A DNA stretch of 64,000 nucleotides from CAZOIA01 sp964579675 (GTDB taxonomy: Bacteria; Planctomycetota; Phycisphaerae; UBA1845; PWPN01): positions 4,950-68,949 of the forward strand of contig CAZOIA010000004.1 in the NCBI GenBank assembly GCA_964579675.1, in the 5' to 3' direction. The notes below the pieces were generated by a model. The model saw only the letters and a program-made list of their open reading frames with translations, did not search any database and was not told where the DNA came from. A program made the translations under genes and the position numbers. Every line of letters begins with the position of its first letter. Within the stretch, counting starts at the first letter, position 1. Shown here in pieces: positions 51,922-61,015 of this stretch.

Positions 51922-52160
51922 TCGGCAAGGCGGATGGCTGGTCCCCGGAAGACCTGCTGTTGCCGGCGACATCCACCGAGACGACCAAGCAGCAGGACGG
52001 ATACAGACAGCTCCGTCGCTCCACAAAGCGAGAAACGGACGCTCAGAACGGGGTGATTCTGCTGGATACTGAAGGTTTTCGGACGTTTGTGACGAAAAAC
52101 GGCCGGATGGCGGTTGACCTGGGGCAGATGCGGGGTAATGATCGTCTGATCGTTGATTGA
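51918..52160 (+). CDS. Small ORF coupled to the preceding gene
   Basis: An 80-residue frame starts at GTG 51918, overlapping the previous gene's TGA (GTGA), with GGAGG 9 nt upstream. It ends 22 nt before a strong terminator. The product is hydrophilic (GWSPEDLLLPATSTETTKQQ, NGVILLDTEGFRTFVTKNGRMAVD) with no recognised family or signal peptide. Coupling, ribosome site and terminator position together support expression. Confidence 0.45.
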   Translation: MIGKADGWSPEDLLLPATSTETTKQQDGYRQLRRSTKRETDAQNGVILLDTEGFRTFVTKNGRMAVDLGQMRGNDRLIVD

Positions 52161-52182
52161 GAACTCCTTTCCTTGTAATGAG

Positions 52183-52216
52183 CCGGGCCCCGCAGGAAGC
52201 GGGGCCCGGTTTTTTT
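52183..52216 (+). terminator. Strong rho-independent terminator
   Basis: Perfect 11-bp stem CCGGGCCCCGC (52183-52193) / GCGGGGCCCGG (52199-52209), loop AGGAA, followed by seven Ts (52210-52216). It ends the 49747-52160 transcript. Confidence 0.9.
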
Positions 52217-52453
52217 CCGGCTTCACACGGGAAGAAAGCAGGCTAGGTCCGCTCGCCGGCCACGTTGCGTCAGTGCGCGGTCCGCGCGCCCGGCCCCGTG
52301 AACTTGTGCAGTACCGCCGGAGCCGCCCGGCGGACAATCCGGGTTACTCAAGCACCCTTTCCCGACAACCAGTAAAGGATGCAAGCAGAAATACCGATCC
52401 TACGCAGGCCATGGTTGGAATCTGAACCACAGTCCAATATGAAGGAGAAAGTC
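52217..52453 (+). other. Upstream region of the repeat lipoprotein
   Basis: There is no gene in this stretch. AAGGAG (52442-52447) lies before the ATG at 52454. A TTGGAA-17-TATGAA pair near 52411-52440 could be a promoter, but it would start the transcript at or after the ribosome site and is not trusted. Confidence 0.3.
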
Positions 52454-53461
52454 ATGCGAGGACGGCAGTACAGGTATGCTCATCCGGCGCCCAGGATCGT
52501 GGTCATGATGCTCGGTACGCTCGGCTTCCTGTTGGGAGCCGGTTGCCCGATCGAGATTCCCGAGGATCTCCTGCCGTATATATCGGAGCCCGGTCCGGGC
52601 AGCGGCTCCGAGTCGAGTGGGGCAATTCTCGTCCAGACGGTCGAGGAAGCCGCCGACGGCGAATACGACATCTACGACCAGACCATGGGCGAGTCGGTGG
52701 CGACCTACAACAGCCCGAACGAACCCGTCAGCGTTCAGCCGGGGACCTATTACCTGACCGAGTATTTCAATTCGGATTTCGTGTACGCCTCTGACGTCGT
52801 CGTCACTGCCGGCAACACGACCACCGTGACCCTGGGCGGTATTCAACTGGTGACGTTACCAGACGCGTCCGACGGCACTTATGGTATCTACAACGCCGGC
52901 GGAGAGACTGCTTACTCGACCTACAACGAGCCGAATACGATCGTTACCGCCCCGGCCGGCACTTTCACCCTCAAGGAGTACTTCAACGAGGATTTCACGT
53001 ACGCTACCGAGGTCACGGTGATCGCAGGTGAGACTACCACCGTGGAAATGGGCGGCATCGAGCTCGTAACGGTTCCGGGCGCTGCAGACGGCACCTATGG
53101 CATCTACGATGAGAGTGGGGCAGTCGTCTATGCCAGCTACAATGATCCGGACGTCATCATCACAGCGCCCGAAGGCACTTTCACGCTGAAGGAGTACTTC
53201 AACAGCGACTTCACGTACGCCTTCGACGTTGCGGTAACCGCGGGTGCGGCCACTACGGTGGAGATGGGCGCCATTCGTTACAACGGCTCGCTCGACTACG
53301 ACATCTATGTAAGCGGCCAACTGGTATCATCGTACAATGAGCATGGGTTGATCATCACCGCCCCGGCCGGAACGTACACTCTGACCGAATACTTCGACGA
53401 CGAGAACGTGTTGGCAACTGACGTCGTCGTTGTTGCCGGTGCCGTAACCGACGTGCCGTAA
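52454..53461 (+). CDS. Lipoprotein with four tandem beta repeats
   Basis: The ATG at 52454 has AAGGAG 6 nt upstream. The 335-residue protein has a signal peptide with lipobox (GFLLGAGC, Cys31). It then has four repeats of about 70 residues, each DGTYGIYxxxGxxxYxxYNxPxxxITAPxGTFTLKEYFNxDFTYAxxVxVxAGxTTTVxMGxI. Repeat one is more divergent and repeat four is shortened. The pattern resembles a PEGA-like beta fold; surface anchoring via the lipid is likely. Repeat 2 and 3 are close at the DNA level too, implying recent duplication or conversion. Confidence 0.85.
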   Translation: MRGRQYRYAHPAPRIVVMMLGTLGFLLGAGCPIEIPEDLLPYISEPGPGSGSESSGAILVQTVEEAADGEYDIYDQTMGESVATYNSPNEPVSVQPGTYYLTEYFNSDFVYASDVVVTAGNTTTVTLGGIQLVTLPDASDGTYGIYNAGGETAYSTYNEPNTIVTAPAGTFTLKEYFNEDFTYATEVTVIAGETTTVEMGGIELVTVPGAADGTYGIYDESGAVVYASYNDPDVIITAPEGTFTLKEYFNSDFTYAFDVAVTAGAATTVEMGAIRYNGSLDYDIYVSGQLVSSYNEHGLIITAPAGTYTLTEYFDDENVLATDVVVVAGAVTDVP

Positions 53462-53616
53462 TCCCGACCGCCAGTTGCCGAAAGCCCGGTCTGCCCGACC
53501 GGTACCGGTGGCAACCGCACGCTTGGCCCAGAAATCGCGGCGGGTGAACTTCCACATTGCGGCAGGATGGTCACCGCCTCGAACGCCGGCGGATGATCCG
53601 GATTCATCGAATTCGG

Positions 53617-53633
53617 CCCGCTTTTTGAGCGGG
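53617..53633. terminator. Small hairpin between convergent genes
   Basis: CCCGCT (53617-53622) and AGCGGG (53628-53633) form a 6-bp stem with loop TTTTG, between the plus-strand lipoprotein and the minus-strand DUF362 gene. No T-run follows on either strand, so it is only a weak bidirectional terminator candidate. Confidence 0.35.
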
Positions 53634-53641
53634 AGCGGTTG

Positions 53642-54676
53642 TCACCGGAGGGGTACTTCCTGCAGGTCGATGTAATCCTGGTCGTCGGTGCCAAGCCCGA
53701 TGCCGGCGGCGGCGTGTACGTGCGGGATGTGGCCGGCCGCGTCGCCGATCGGGGGCAGTTTGGCCAGAGCCCGCTGATCGTTGATGATGTTCACGCCCAC
53801 CGCGTCGGCGGCGACTGGATCCTTGCTGACCAGGATCCCGGCATGATCCCAGATCCCCTGGACGCGGACCGCCGGTCCCCCGTCGAAGAGGGCCCGGACG
53901 GCGTTGACGATGTGGATCCGCAGTTTCGAGCGGATTTGCGGCAGGGCAACAATGTGGCCTGCAAAAGGTGCACAGGCATTGGCGTGATAACGTGCCGGTC
54001 TTCGAATCAATGCATGCGAGAGATTCTTGAGACAGCCGGTCATCCCCGCGATGTTGTGCGTCTTGAGGAAGGGTACGTTAATCAGGGCGGTGACCTCCTG
54101 CAGGACGGCCGCCAGCTCGTCCGCGCCGCTGCCGAACGAGACTTCACCGCCGCTGAAGCCGAACACGCGGGGCCTGGTCTTCAACTCGCGGGCCAACCGG
54201 CCGGGGGCCTCAATCAGAACGATCTTGTCGGGCGCAAACCCCGCATCCCCGAGGGATTCGACCACCTGGGCCGCCAGCACGTCCGCGGTCCCAAGCTCCT
54301 CGAAACCGACCTGGTTGAACTTGATGCCGATGACGTCATCGCGGTTGAACAGTTTGTTCCAGGCATCGCCCGGTTTGGCCGTTGCGGTCGTGACGCACAC
54401 CCCGTCTTCCACCATCTCGCGCAACAACCGCTCGTGTAGCTGCCGCCGGTCCACGACCTCCGGGCGACAGACGTGGGCGACGAACGACTTGGCCTCCTGG
54501 TCGATGGGGCCGGTGTCCGGCCGGGTGGCCAATACGGGCAGTGTCGTCGCGGACTCCCCGGCATGGGACGCCGACCCCCCCGCCAGCCACCGGGCCACAA
54601 CCGAAGCGATCCCTGCCCGTCCCACGCGCCGCAAGAACGATCGGCGACTTTCGTCATCCATGATATCTTTCGCCAT
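53642..54676 (-). CDS. DUF362 domain protein with Tat signal
   Basis: The 344-residue protein starts at 54676 or at the ATG five codons later. A twin-arginine signal (ESRRSFLRRVGRAGIASVVARWLAGGS) is present. The DUF362 core reads VIGIKFNQVGFEELGTADVLAAQVVESLGDAGFAPDKIVLIEAPGRL, LINVPFLKTHNIAGMTGCLKNLSHALI and ILVSKDPVAADAVGVNIINDQRA. DUF362 proteins are often linked with iron-sulfur clusters and periplasmic redox; here no ferredoxin cysteine set is visible. Role is unknown. There is no Shine-Dalgarno. Confidence 0.8.
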   Translation of the reverse strand: MAKDIMDDESRRSFLRRVGRAGIASVVARWLAGGSASHAGESATTLPVLATRPDTGPIDQEAKSFVAHVCRPEVVDRRQLHERLLREMVEDGVCVTTATAKPGDAWNKLFNRDDVIGIKFNQVGFEELGTADVLAAQVVESLGDAGFAPDKIVLIEAPGRLARELKTRPRVFGFSGGEVSFGSGADELAAVLQEVTALINVPFLKTHNIAGMTGCLKNLSHALIRRPARYHANACAPFAGHIVALPQIRSKLRIHIVNAVRALFDGGPAVRVQGIWDHAGILVSKDPVAADAVGVNIINDQRALAKLPPIGDAAGHIPHVHAAAGIGLGTDDQDYIDLQEVPLR

Positions 54677-54798
54677 GTGCCGGTTCAGCAGCTTGGCCGC
54701 TCTGATCGACCCATTGAGCCTGCCGGGTCGAGCCCTTACAGTTATCGGCTCCGTAGCGGGCCAGCCTGAGCTTTTGCGGGGTGATCCGGCGCCCCAGG

Positions 54799-54930
54799 CT
54801 ACGTCAGCTTCTGGTAGGGCCACATCGCGATTCCGCCGTCCATCACGCGAACGTTTTCAAACCCGGCCGCCTTCAGGATCAGCGCGGCCTCGTAGCCCCG
54901 CAGCGAGATCTTGCAGAACGTGACGATTTC
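54799..54930 (-). pseudogene. 3' fragment of the rhodanese domain cut off by an insertion sequence
   Basis: The 44 codons read EIVTFCKISLRGYEAALILKAAG and then FENVRVMDGGIAMWPYQKLT and stop. This is the C-terminal half of a rhodanese domain, including the active-site loop CKISLR. It continues in frame from the oxidoreductase at 56448 once the insertion sequence and one 8-bp target copy are removed, so the original gene was about 560 codons long. Without its own start it is unlikely to be made. Confidence 0.9.
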
Positions 54931-54957
54931 CGAGACTGTAGCATCATTACAGAGCGA

Positions 54958-55919
54958 TTATCCTGTTCTGGCCAAGTGCAGAGCGGTTGCCGTGCGGGTT
55001 CGCCCCGGCGCTTGAGCATCTCGTTGCATGTCCAGGGCAATGCGTTCAACGATTCGCTCGTATGTTCGCACACGGTAGACGCTCTTCTGCATCTTGCGGT
55101 GACGGCGATTACCTCGCTCGACGGCGTTGGAAGTCGCGGGCAGAAGCGAATCATCCAAGAAGGTCAGCGCCTTTTCCAAGTTGGGTGAGAACAGCTTCTT
55201 CAACGTCTGGCCGACCTTCTTGAAGCGTCGAACCCGTCGCCGCAATTTCGCCAGCTTGTCCAGTGCGGTCTCCGTTCGGCAGCGCCGGTCAAATAGGCGG
55301 TAGACTTCGTTCATGATCTCGCGCAACGCACGGAGATGGGCGAGGCCCCTCGTGATTCGGCGGAGCGTCTTCTTCTCTCCGGGCGTCAGATAATGCTGAA
55401 CGAAGAGATGGCGATGCTGAAAAAGATCGGTGATCTTGGCCTGAATCCGTTTCCGGCGACGAGCCAGTCGTTTCGTCGCCTTCGACGGACGTCCTCGCCC
55501 CAGCTTGGGCATCGTGGCCGCCAGCGACTTGCGGACCTTGGTTACCGCCTTCAGAACCGCTTTGGTGAGTTCGGCGATCACATGAAACTCACAAATCTGG
55601 TGTGGGATCTCGCCAAACACATCAACGATGGGAACCGGATACAGCGGCGAGCCGTCGGTGGTGATGCCGGTCAGCGAAAGCCCACGGGCATTCAGCGCCC
55701 CCCTGAACCGCCGAAAAAACGCCCTCATGTCGTCATGGCTCGGATCGTGGTCAAGGACCTCGTAGATGATTCGTTTGAATGTATGATTGTCCACGATCGA
55801 CAGAACGCAGAAAGGCCCATCGTACACTTCATCCGCGGCGATGTAGCCGGAGAAGTCCGCCAATGCCTGATCAAGATACTCACCGGTGATGTCAGCGGCC
55901 GCCTTTTTCCCCCCCGGCC
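54958..55919 (-). CDS. Transposase C-terminal part (DDE catalytic domain), second frame
   Basis: This frame starts at the G7A5 run (55904-55915) with GGKKAAADITGEYLDQALADF. It carries SGYIAADEVYDGPFCVLSIVDNHTF and TGITTDGSPLYPVPIVDVFGEIPHQICEFHVIAEL with two catalytic Asp candidates. A basic stretch follows, and SNAVERGNRRHRKMQKSVYRVRTYE holds the likely catalytic Glu. It has no obvious independent start and is read by +1 movement from the upstream frame, either programmed or because a 1-base insertion has broken the gene. Confidence 0.85.
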
Positions 55920-56347
55920 TCAACCCAGTTCTGAATCGTGGCGAACGGGACGAACACACGATGGTCTCGCCATAAATGCCAGGACGCGGATCGGTACGGC
56001 AGGCCGTCCTCCACCACCAGTCGGACGGCGGTATGGACCACGCGATGGGTGTAGTGGCTCTTGGGCAGGGCCAGGTCATCCATGTCGGCGTTGAAGTAGG
56101 TGTTGCATCCCAGACAGCGGTGCTGAGAGTAGGTGATGTGGAGGTCGCGCGGTCGCCCCGACGCCGGGTCGCCCAGATCATGCAGCTTTCGCACGACGGT
56201 CCGGAGGCGATAGGCGCTTCGGTCACAGTGCGGGCAGGGGCGCCGTTTGTAATTGCGACTGCGCTTGCTGAGCTTGGGCTTCGGCAGATCCGCAACACGC
56301 GTCACCCCTTCGGTCACGTCGGGGACGTACTTCCCAGGGCCGGCCAT
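55892..56347 (-). CDS. Transposase N-terminal part (zinc ribbon and HTH), first frame
   Basis: The 151-residue frame begins at the ATG at 56347, 92 bp inside the element. It has a zinc ribbon (CPHC near residue 40 and CLGC near 80), then HYTHRVVHTAVRLVVEDGLPYRSASWHLWRDHRVFVPFATIQNWVEAGG, an HTH/AT-hook-like DNA-binding region. It runs through the poly-G and stops soon after (EKGGR). The DDE domain continues in the next frame. Confidence 0.85.
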   Translation of the reverse strand: MAGPGKYVPDVTEGVTRVADLPKPKLSKRSRNYKRRPCPHCDRSAYRLRTVVRKLHDLGDPASGRPRDLHITYSQHRCLGCNTYFNADMDDLALPKSHYTHRVVHTAVRLVVEDGLPYRSASWHLWRDHRVFVPFATIQNWVEAGGEKGGR

Positions 56348-56404
56348 GACGACTTCCTCCAGAGTGCGCGTCCACCTGGAGTTGTCGGCAAACCGGCCGC
56401 CTGA

Positions 56405-57997
56405 TCAGCAGGAATACTCTGTAATGATGCTACAGTATCCGATTTCCCTGTCTTTGGGCAGCTCGTTCAACCGACCGCGAAGTGCACCCAGTGGGATCAA
56501 TGTCGAACCGGGCAAACGCATCTGCTCGTATTCGGCCGGACTGCGAACGTCGAGAAGGACGAAATCCTTCTTCTCTTCCCACATCCGGTGGACTTCCATC
56601 GGCGTCACACCGACCATGTGCCCGTCGAGCTTGTTCCGGGCGACGTTGGCAGCAGTGATGATGTTGTCCATCGCCGGCGAGTAGGGCGGGGCGTAGCACA
56701 AGTCCGCGTTGGCGAGCTGATCGACGGTCATCCCGGCGGTAATCGCCATGGCGGCCACGTCGATACGTTTGTCACCGGCGCCGGGCCCGCCCACCTGGGC
56801 TCCGAGAAGGCGACGGCTCCGCTTGTCCACGACGAGTTTGAGCAGTAGCGGCCTGGCCTGCGGCATGTAATGGGCTCTGTCCGGCGCCGGGGCCAGAACG
56901 GCAACGACATCGTAGCCTGCCTGGCCGGCGGCAGCCTCGGTGAGTCCCGTTCTGCCGACGCAATAGTCGAAGACTTTGCAGACGGTGCTCCCGATGACCC
57001 CGGGGAAACGGTCGCTGCCGCCACAAACGTTGGCCGCCGCGACCCGTCCCTGCTTGTTCGCCGTCGAGCCCAGTGGAACGTAGCAGGGCTTGCCGGTCAC
57101 CGAGTCGATGCACTCGACGCAGTCACCGGCAGCGTAAACGTCCGGATCGGAGGTGCACATGCGCTCGTCCACCCTGATGGCCCCCATCGATCCGATTTCC
57201 AGGCCGGCGTCCCGCGCGAGTTTGACGTTCGGGCGGACACCGATCGCAAGAATCACCATGTCCGCGGGGAGCGTGGCCTTATCGGTCACCACCTTTGTCA
57301 CTTTGCCGTTGCCTTCGAAGGACTCCACTTTCGTGTTGGTGAGAATCTTGACTCCGTGCGACTCCATGTGCTGCTCGACAAGCTTGGCCATTTCCCAGTC
57401 GAGAATGTTGAGGATCTGAGGGAGCATTTCGACCACGGTGACCCGGCACCCTTTTTGAACGAGTGCTTCGGTGATCTCGGCACCGATCAGCCCTCCGCCC
57501 ACGATGACGACGTCGCGGGCCCTTCCTTCGGCAAGTACCGCCTTGATGCCTTCAGCATCGTGAACCCCGTGAAGAGAGAAGATATTGTCCAGCTTCACCT
57601 TGGGAATCGGTGGCACAACGGGGGACGCCCCCGTGGCGAGGACCAGACGATCATAGTTGAGCCAGGATTCCTGGCCGCCAACTGCATCCCGCGCGCGGAC
57701 ACGCTTGCCGGTGCGGTCGATTTCCATCGCTTCAGTCTGGTTCATGACCCGGACGTTCTTGACCTTCTGAAAGAACACCGGGTCACGAACCACACCCACT
57801 GGAGTGGCCATGAGTTCTTTTTGCTTCTTAACGACACCGGAAACGTAGTAGGGCAGACCGCACCCGGCATAAGAAAGAAGCTCGCCCTTTTCGACAATGG
57901 TGACCTCGGCGTCGGGCATAAGGCGGATGATTCTTGAAGCCGTCTTCGGACCGGCGGCCACCCCGCCGATGATCACGACCTTCATGGAACTGTTCAC
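56405..57997 (-). pseudogene. CoA-disulfide reductase/NADH-polysulfide reductase-like flavoprotein, rhodanese domain truncated by insertion
   Basis: GTG at 57997 was chosen because AAGGAG lies 8 nt upstream; the ATG at 57985 (MKVVIIGGVAAGPKTASRIIR) is the family start and the alternative. FAD motif GGVAAG, redox Cys in SYAGCGLPYYVSG near residue 43-47, NAD motif VVIVGGGLIGAEITEAL and FAD motif DVYAAGDC are present. The C-terminal rhodanese begins HRMWEEKKDFVLLDVRSPAEYEQMRLPG but is cut after DREI. The reading frame then runs 11 residues into the element and stops. The flavin part may still work on CoA disulfide or polysulfide, but the rhodanese cysteine is lost. Confidence 0.9.
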
Positions 57998-58091
57998 TTC
58001 ATCGTCTCCTTGACCCACGGGCCTCTACGATCAAGCCCCAGACCGATGCTCCCAGGCATCGCACGAGCCGGTTGAGACCGCGACGATCAGC

Positions 58092-58120
58092 ATCGTAGTA
58101 GCGAGGCAATCATTCAGCAA
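58092..58120 (-). promoter_or_regulatory. Sigma-70 type promoter for the flavoprotein gene
   Basis: Minus-strand TTGCTG (58115-58120), 17-bp spacer, TACGAT (58092-58097). The leader to the start at 57997 is about 90 nt. Confidence 0.5.
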
Positions 58121-58375
58121 GAACCATGGGCCCACCAGGAACAGGGTCCGCCCAGTCTGCGAAACGAAGCCGCCCGAAGGATGACCTGCCGCTAAATCTC
58201 ACCCATGCGCCTGTCCGCATCCGCGATGCCGCAGTTTTCTTGCCTTTCCGTGCTTGCACTCTCGCATACGCTGCTTATCCTGCCTCGTTTAGAGAGGGTG
58301 TCTACACGCCCCGGCATTGTGGCCGGGAAGCCCGTCTTGTGCCGTGGCGAATGTCTCAAGGCGGCGGGGTTGGCG

Positions 58376-58381
58376 TATACT
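58376..58381 (+). promoter_or_regulatory. -10 element (TATACT) before the toroid-domain gene
   Basis: TATACT lies 14 nt before the ATG at 58396, so the leader would be only about 7 nt. The -35 at 16 bp is TCTCAA, poor. No Shine-Dalgarno lies in the short leader. Confidence 0.4.
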
Positions 58382-58395
58382 CGGGATGATAGAGC

Positions 58396-60930
58396 ATGGG
58401 CAGGAACACGCGAGTTCGGCCGGACGTAGCACTGCTCGGTTGCGTGGCGGGCGTAAGCCTGGTCGTCTGCACCGGGCAAGCATCATCTGCCGACGAGCGG
58501 GCGGCGGCAATTGAGCAGCGCAAGCGCGCGTTCCTCACCCAGTTGGCCGACCACTGGATACGGGCGGGCTGCCCCGTCCAATGGAAGCACGAGGAATGGA
58601 AGTTCGATGAGATCGAGCCGAACTGGGCCGGTGCGTTGGCGGCGATGTGGCTCAAGCGGTCCCCGGACGAGGTGGCCAAGGCCAACGCCTTTTTCGAGGC
58701 CATGCCCATCGACGAGAAGATTGATCCCGATATGCGGGTCTGCGAGGCGCTGCATACCTATTACCTGTTTCGCGACGATCCGGACCTGAACTCAGCGGCG
58801 AGAGGGCGTTTGCTGGATATCATTCGTTTCAGGCCCGCACCGCGCCGGATCAACCCCTCGATCTGGAAGTTCGCCGCCACGGAGAACCACGCCTTCATGG
58901 GTCACGTCTGGTGCCTGCTGGTCGCCCAGATCGACCGTGATCGGGCCACGGCCGAGGTGGTCGGCCGACACATCGACGCTTACGTGACCGAACACATCAG
59001 GAAGGGGTGGTTGGAGTACAACTCGCCTTGCTACGTGGAGAAGGAAGTCGGCTGCCTGGTCATGCTGGCTGAATGGGCGGAGGATCCGTTGCTCCGCCGG
59101 AAGGCGGAACTCGGGCTCGACGTGCTGTTGGCCGAGCATGCTGTGCTCAACCTCGAAGGCATGCTAACCGGGCCGGCGTGCCGGGTGTACAGGCCCGGCT
59201 ACGAGGGCATTCTGCCGGAGGAGCTGGGTCACAACAGCCGGCGCGATGCAAAGTGCAGCGGGAGCTATCCGTTGATGTACATGCTGTTCGGCGAGGGCGA
59301 GCCGCACTTCTATGGTGTGCTTGGCGCGCCCTTATTGGCCACCAGCCGGTACACGCCTCCCGGTGCGATCCACGCGCTGGCAACCGCGGGTCGCGGGCGC
59401 GGAGCGTACGCGTTCAAGGCACGTCGGCCGGGGCATGGACACCGGGTGTTCCGCCACGATTCGCAAATGGATCAGCCCCCCGCCGAGGCGTTCAATGCCC
59501 GCGTATACGCGTGGGTAACACCGGACTTTGTCCTCGGGTCTTTCCAGGAGGTACAGGGTACATACGGTGCGATCAGGTCTCTCCCGCTCACGAGCGTGCT
59601 GCGAATGGCCGGCAGCACGCGCCGCGTCATCTACACGGATTTGATACTTCGCGAGCGAAAACAACTGCCCGAGGCGGTGGTTGATTGCGTGCAGCACCAG
59701 AACGTCGCCATCGGCCGGGGCGTTGTCGGCCAGGCGTACCTCGCCACCAGTGAGTTCGACGAACTGGCCGAGCACGGCGACTGGATCTTCGTCCGGGCGG
59801 GGGGGACGTTTGCCGCCTACCGCCTCGTCGGTGCGGGCTACGACTGGCAACATGCGAGTGGGGCCTCCGTATACGGCGATTTCATCAGATTCGACAAACC
59901 GGATGCACCTTTCGTGATCGAGGCGGCACAAGCTGAGGACTATGGTGCCGACTTCGGACGATTCCAGGCGGACATGCTTGACAATCAACTCAGTCAGACG
60001 CCGGGTGGCGTAGTCTATGAGAGCTGTTCAAGCGGCGACAGCGGCCCGTCATCGGAGCCGTTTACGCTGACGCTACGCTACGAGGAGATGCCGCTGCTGG
60101 ACGGGGAAGTCATTGACCTGGAAAGCTACCCCACGTTGGCGTCGCCCTATCTGAACTCCGCATGGGACTCCGGCGTCGTGACGGTGCGTTTCGCCTGCCA
60201 CCGGCTGACCATCAACGTGACACGACCTCGCTCTCCAACGCGGATTGAGGAAACCATCCGTCCCCTGTCCTTGCCGTATGAAACCGATTGTGACGAATCA
60301 GACGCGGCGTGGGTGCCCTTCCTGAACTACTGGCGTCTCAAGCCGGAGCAATGGTACTGGGATGTCGAGGGGGGCAGGTCCGGCGGCTGTTTACGACACG
60401 ATGCCGGGCTCGGGATCGACCATCCCAAGCGCGGCGCGCACGATGCCGCCATTCTGCTCCGCGGCGGCGAGGACTGGACCGACTACATCCTCGAGGCCGA
60501 CGCCTGCGCCACAAAGGGGCACTTCGGGCTCTGGGTGCGGGCGGATATGCATGATGAAGGGGCCGGCAACGGCCGATGGGTGCAGGGATACTACTTCGTC
60601 CTCGATCCATCCCACCATAAGTGCCGGCTCTGGCGAGCACGCAAGGACGGCCTCGCGTACCGGGACGAAACCGGCCGGCCGATGAAACCGGAGAAGAACC
60701 ATTTCTCGAACCCGGCTCTGCTCGTCGAGGCCGACGCGCCATTATCCGCCGATCGCGGCCGCTGGCTTCGCCTCCGCATGGAAGTTCGCGGGCCTGCGAT
60801 CAGGTGCCTCATCGACGGCAACCAGGTGCTCACCGCGAACGATGATCTGTACTCGTCGGGTTCGGTCGGCCTGGCCGCCTACAAGGGCCGCGACGTGCGG
60901 TTCGACAATGTCCGCGTTGTACCTTTCTGA
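58396..60930 (+). CDS. Exported alpha-toroid polysaccharide-active protein with C-terminal LamG-like domain
   Basis: The 844-residue protein has a signal peptide (ALLGCVAGVSLVVCTGQASS). A helical barrel (about 40-290) includes WKFAATENHAFMGHVWCLLVAQI and GWLEYNSPCYVEKEVGCLVMLAEWAEDPLLRRKAELGLDVLLAEHAV, as in heparinase/alginate-lyase toroids with Asn/His/Tyr candidates. A beta section follows. From about 665 is a LamG/DUF1080-like beta sandwich (WTDYILEADACATKGHFGLWVRAD, YFVLDPSHHKCRLWR, GRWLRLRMEVRGPAIRCLIDGNQVLTAND, SSGSVGLAAYKGRDVRFDNVRV). It is likely a secreted lyase or hydrolase; the substrate is unknown. Confidence 0.65.
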   Translation: MGRNTRVRPDVALLGCVAGVSLVVCTGQASSADERAAAIEQRKRAFLTQLADHWIRAGCPVQWKHEEWKFDEIEPNWAGALAAMWLKRSPDEVAKANAFFEAMPIDEKIDPDMRVCEALHTYYLFRDDPDLNSAARGRLLDIIRFRPAPRRINPSIWKFAATENHAFMGHVWCLLVAQIDRDRATAEVVGRHIDAYVTEHIRKGWLEYNSPCYVEKEVGCLVMLAEWAEDPLLRRKAELGLDVLLAEHAVLNLEGMLTGPACRVYRPGYEGILPEELGHNSRRDAKCSGSYPLMYMLFGEGEPHFYGVLGAPLLATSRYTPPGAIHALATAGRGRGAYAFKARRPGHGHRVFRHDSQMDQPPAEAFNARVYAWVTPDFVLGSFQEVQGTYGAIRSLPLTSVLRMAGSTRRVIYTDLILRERKQLPEAVVDCVQHQNVAIGRGVVGQAYLATSEFDELAEHGDWIFVRAGGTFAAYRLVGAGYDWQHASGASVYGDFIRFDKPDAPFVIEAAQAEDYGADFGRFQADMLDNQLSQTPGGVVYESCSSGDSGPSSEPFTLTLRYEEMPLLDGEVIDLESYPTLASPYLNSAWDSGVVTVRFACHRLTINVTRPRSPTRIEETIRPLSLPYETDCDESDAAWVPFLNYWRLKPEQWYWDVEGGRSGGCLRHDAGLGIDHPKRGAHDAAILLRGGEDWTDYILEADACATKGHFGLWVRADMHDEGAGNGRWVQGYYFVLDPSHHKCRLWRARKDGLAYRDETGRPMKPEKNHFSNPALLVEADAPLSADRGRWLRLRMEVRGPAIRCLIDGNQVLTANDDLYSSGSVGLAAYKGRDVRFDNVRVVPF

Positions 60931-61015
60931 GATGACGTGACCTCAAATTGCCCGTGCCGCCCGGCGGTGAGTGCTGCCATGCTCGGCGAATTGAACGTCC
61001 GGCCCTGGGCCCGGG

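Larger units (their letters stand above)
54932..56439 (-). mobile_element. Complete insertion sequence (1508 bp) with 23-bp inverted repeats and 8-bp target duplication
   Basis: Left end 54932-54954 (GAGACTGTAGCATCATTACA then GAG) matches the reverse complement of right end 56417-56439 (GATACTGTAGCATCATTACA then GAG) with one mismatch. The flanks are the 8-bp direct repeats CGATTTCC at 54924-54931 and 56440-56447, a target duplication. The element encodes a DDE transposase with a zinc-ribbon N-terminus. Length and 8-bp duplication resemble the ISL3 group, but the family is not certain. Its insertion splits a rhodanese-fusion gene, and the nearly intact ends suggest recent movement. Confidence 0.95.
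57998..58395. other. Intergenic region with divergent promoters
   Basis: The 398 bp have no supported gene. On the minus strand is the oxidoreductase promoter (58092-58120), and on the plus strand the -10 box before 58396. Confidence 0.4.

Noticed and set aside
52411..52440. TTGGAA-17-TATGAA promoter for the lipoprotein
   Set aside because: The transcript would begin after the ribosome binding site, which contradicts the good AAGGAG before the ATG.
53462..53641. Further lipoprotein repeat or lost gene after 53461
   Set aside because: Translation in all frames gives no repeat pattern; only a small hairpin is present.
54742..54749. Another exact GCCGATAA upstream of the DUF362 gene
   Set aside because: The position 15 bp upstream is CAGG, not TAAA-like, and the gene is not flagellar; likely chance.
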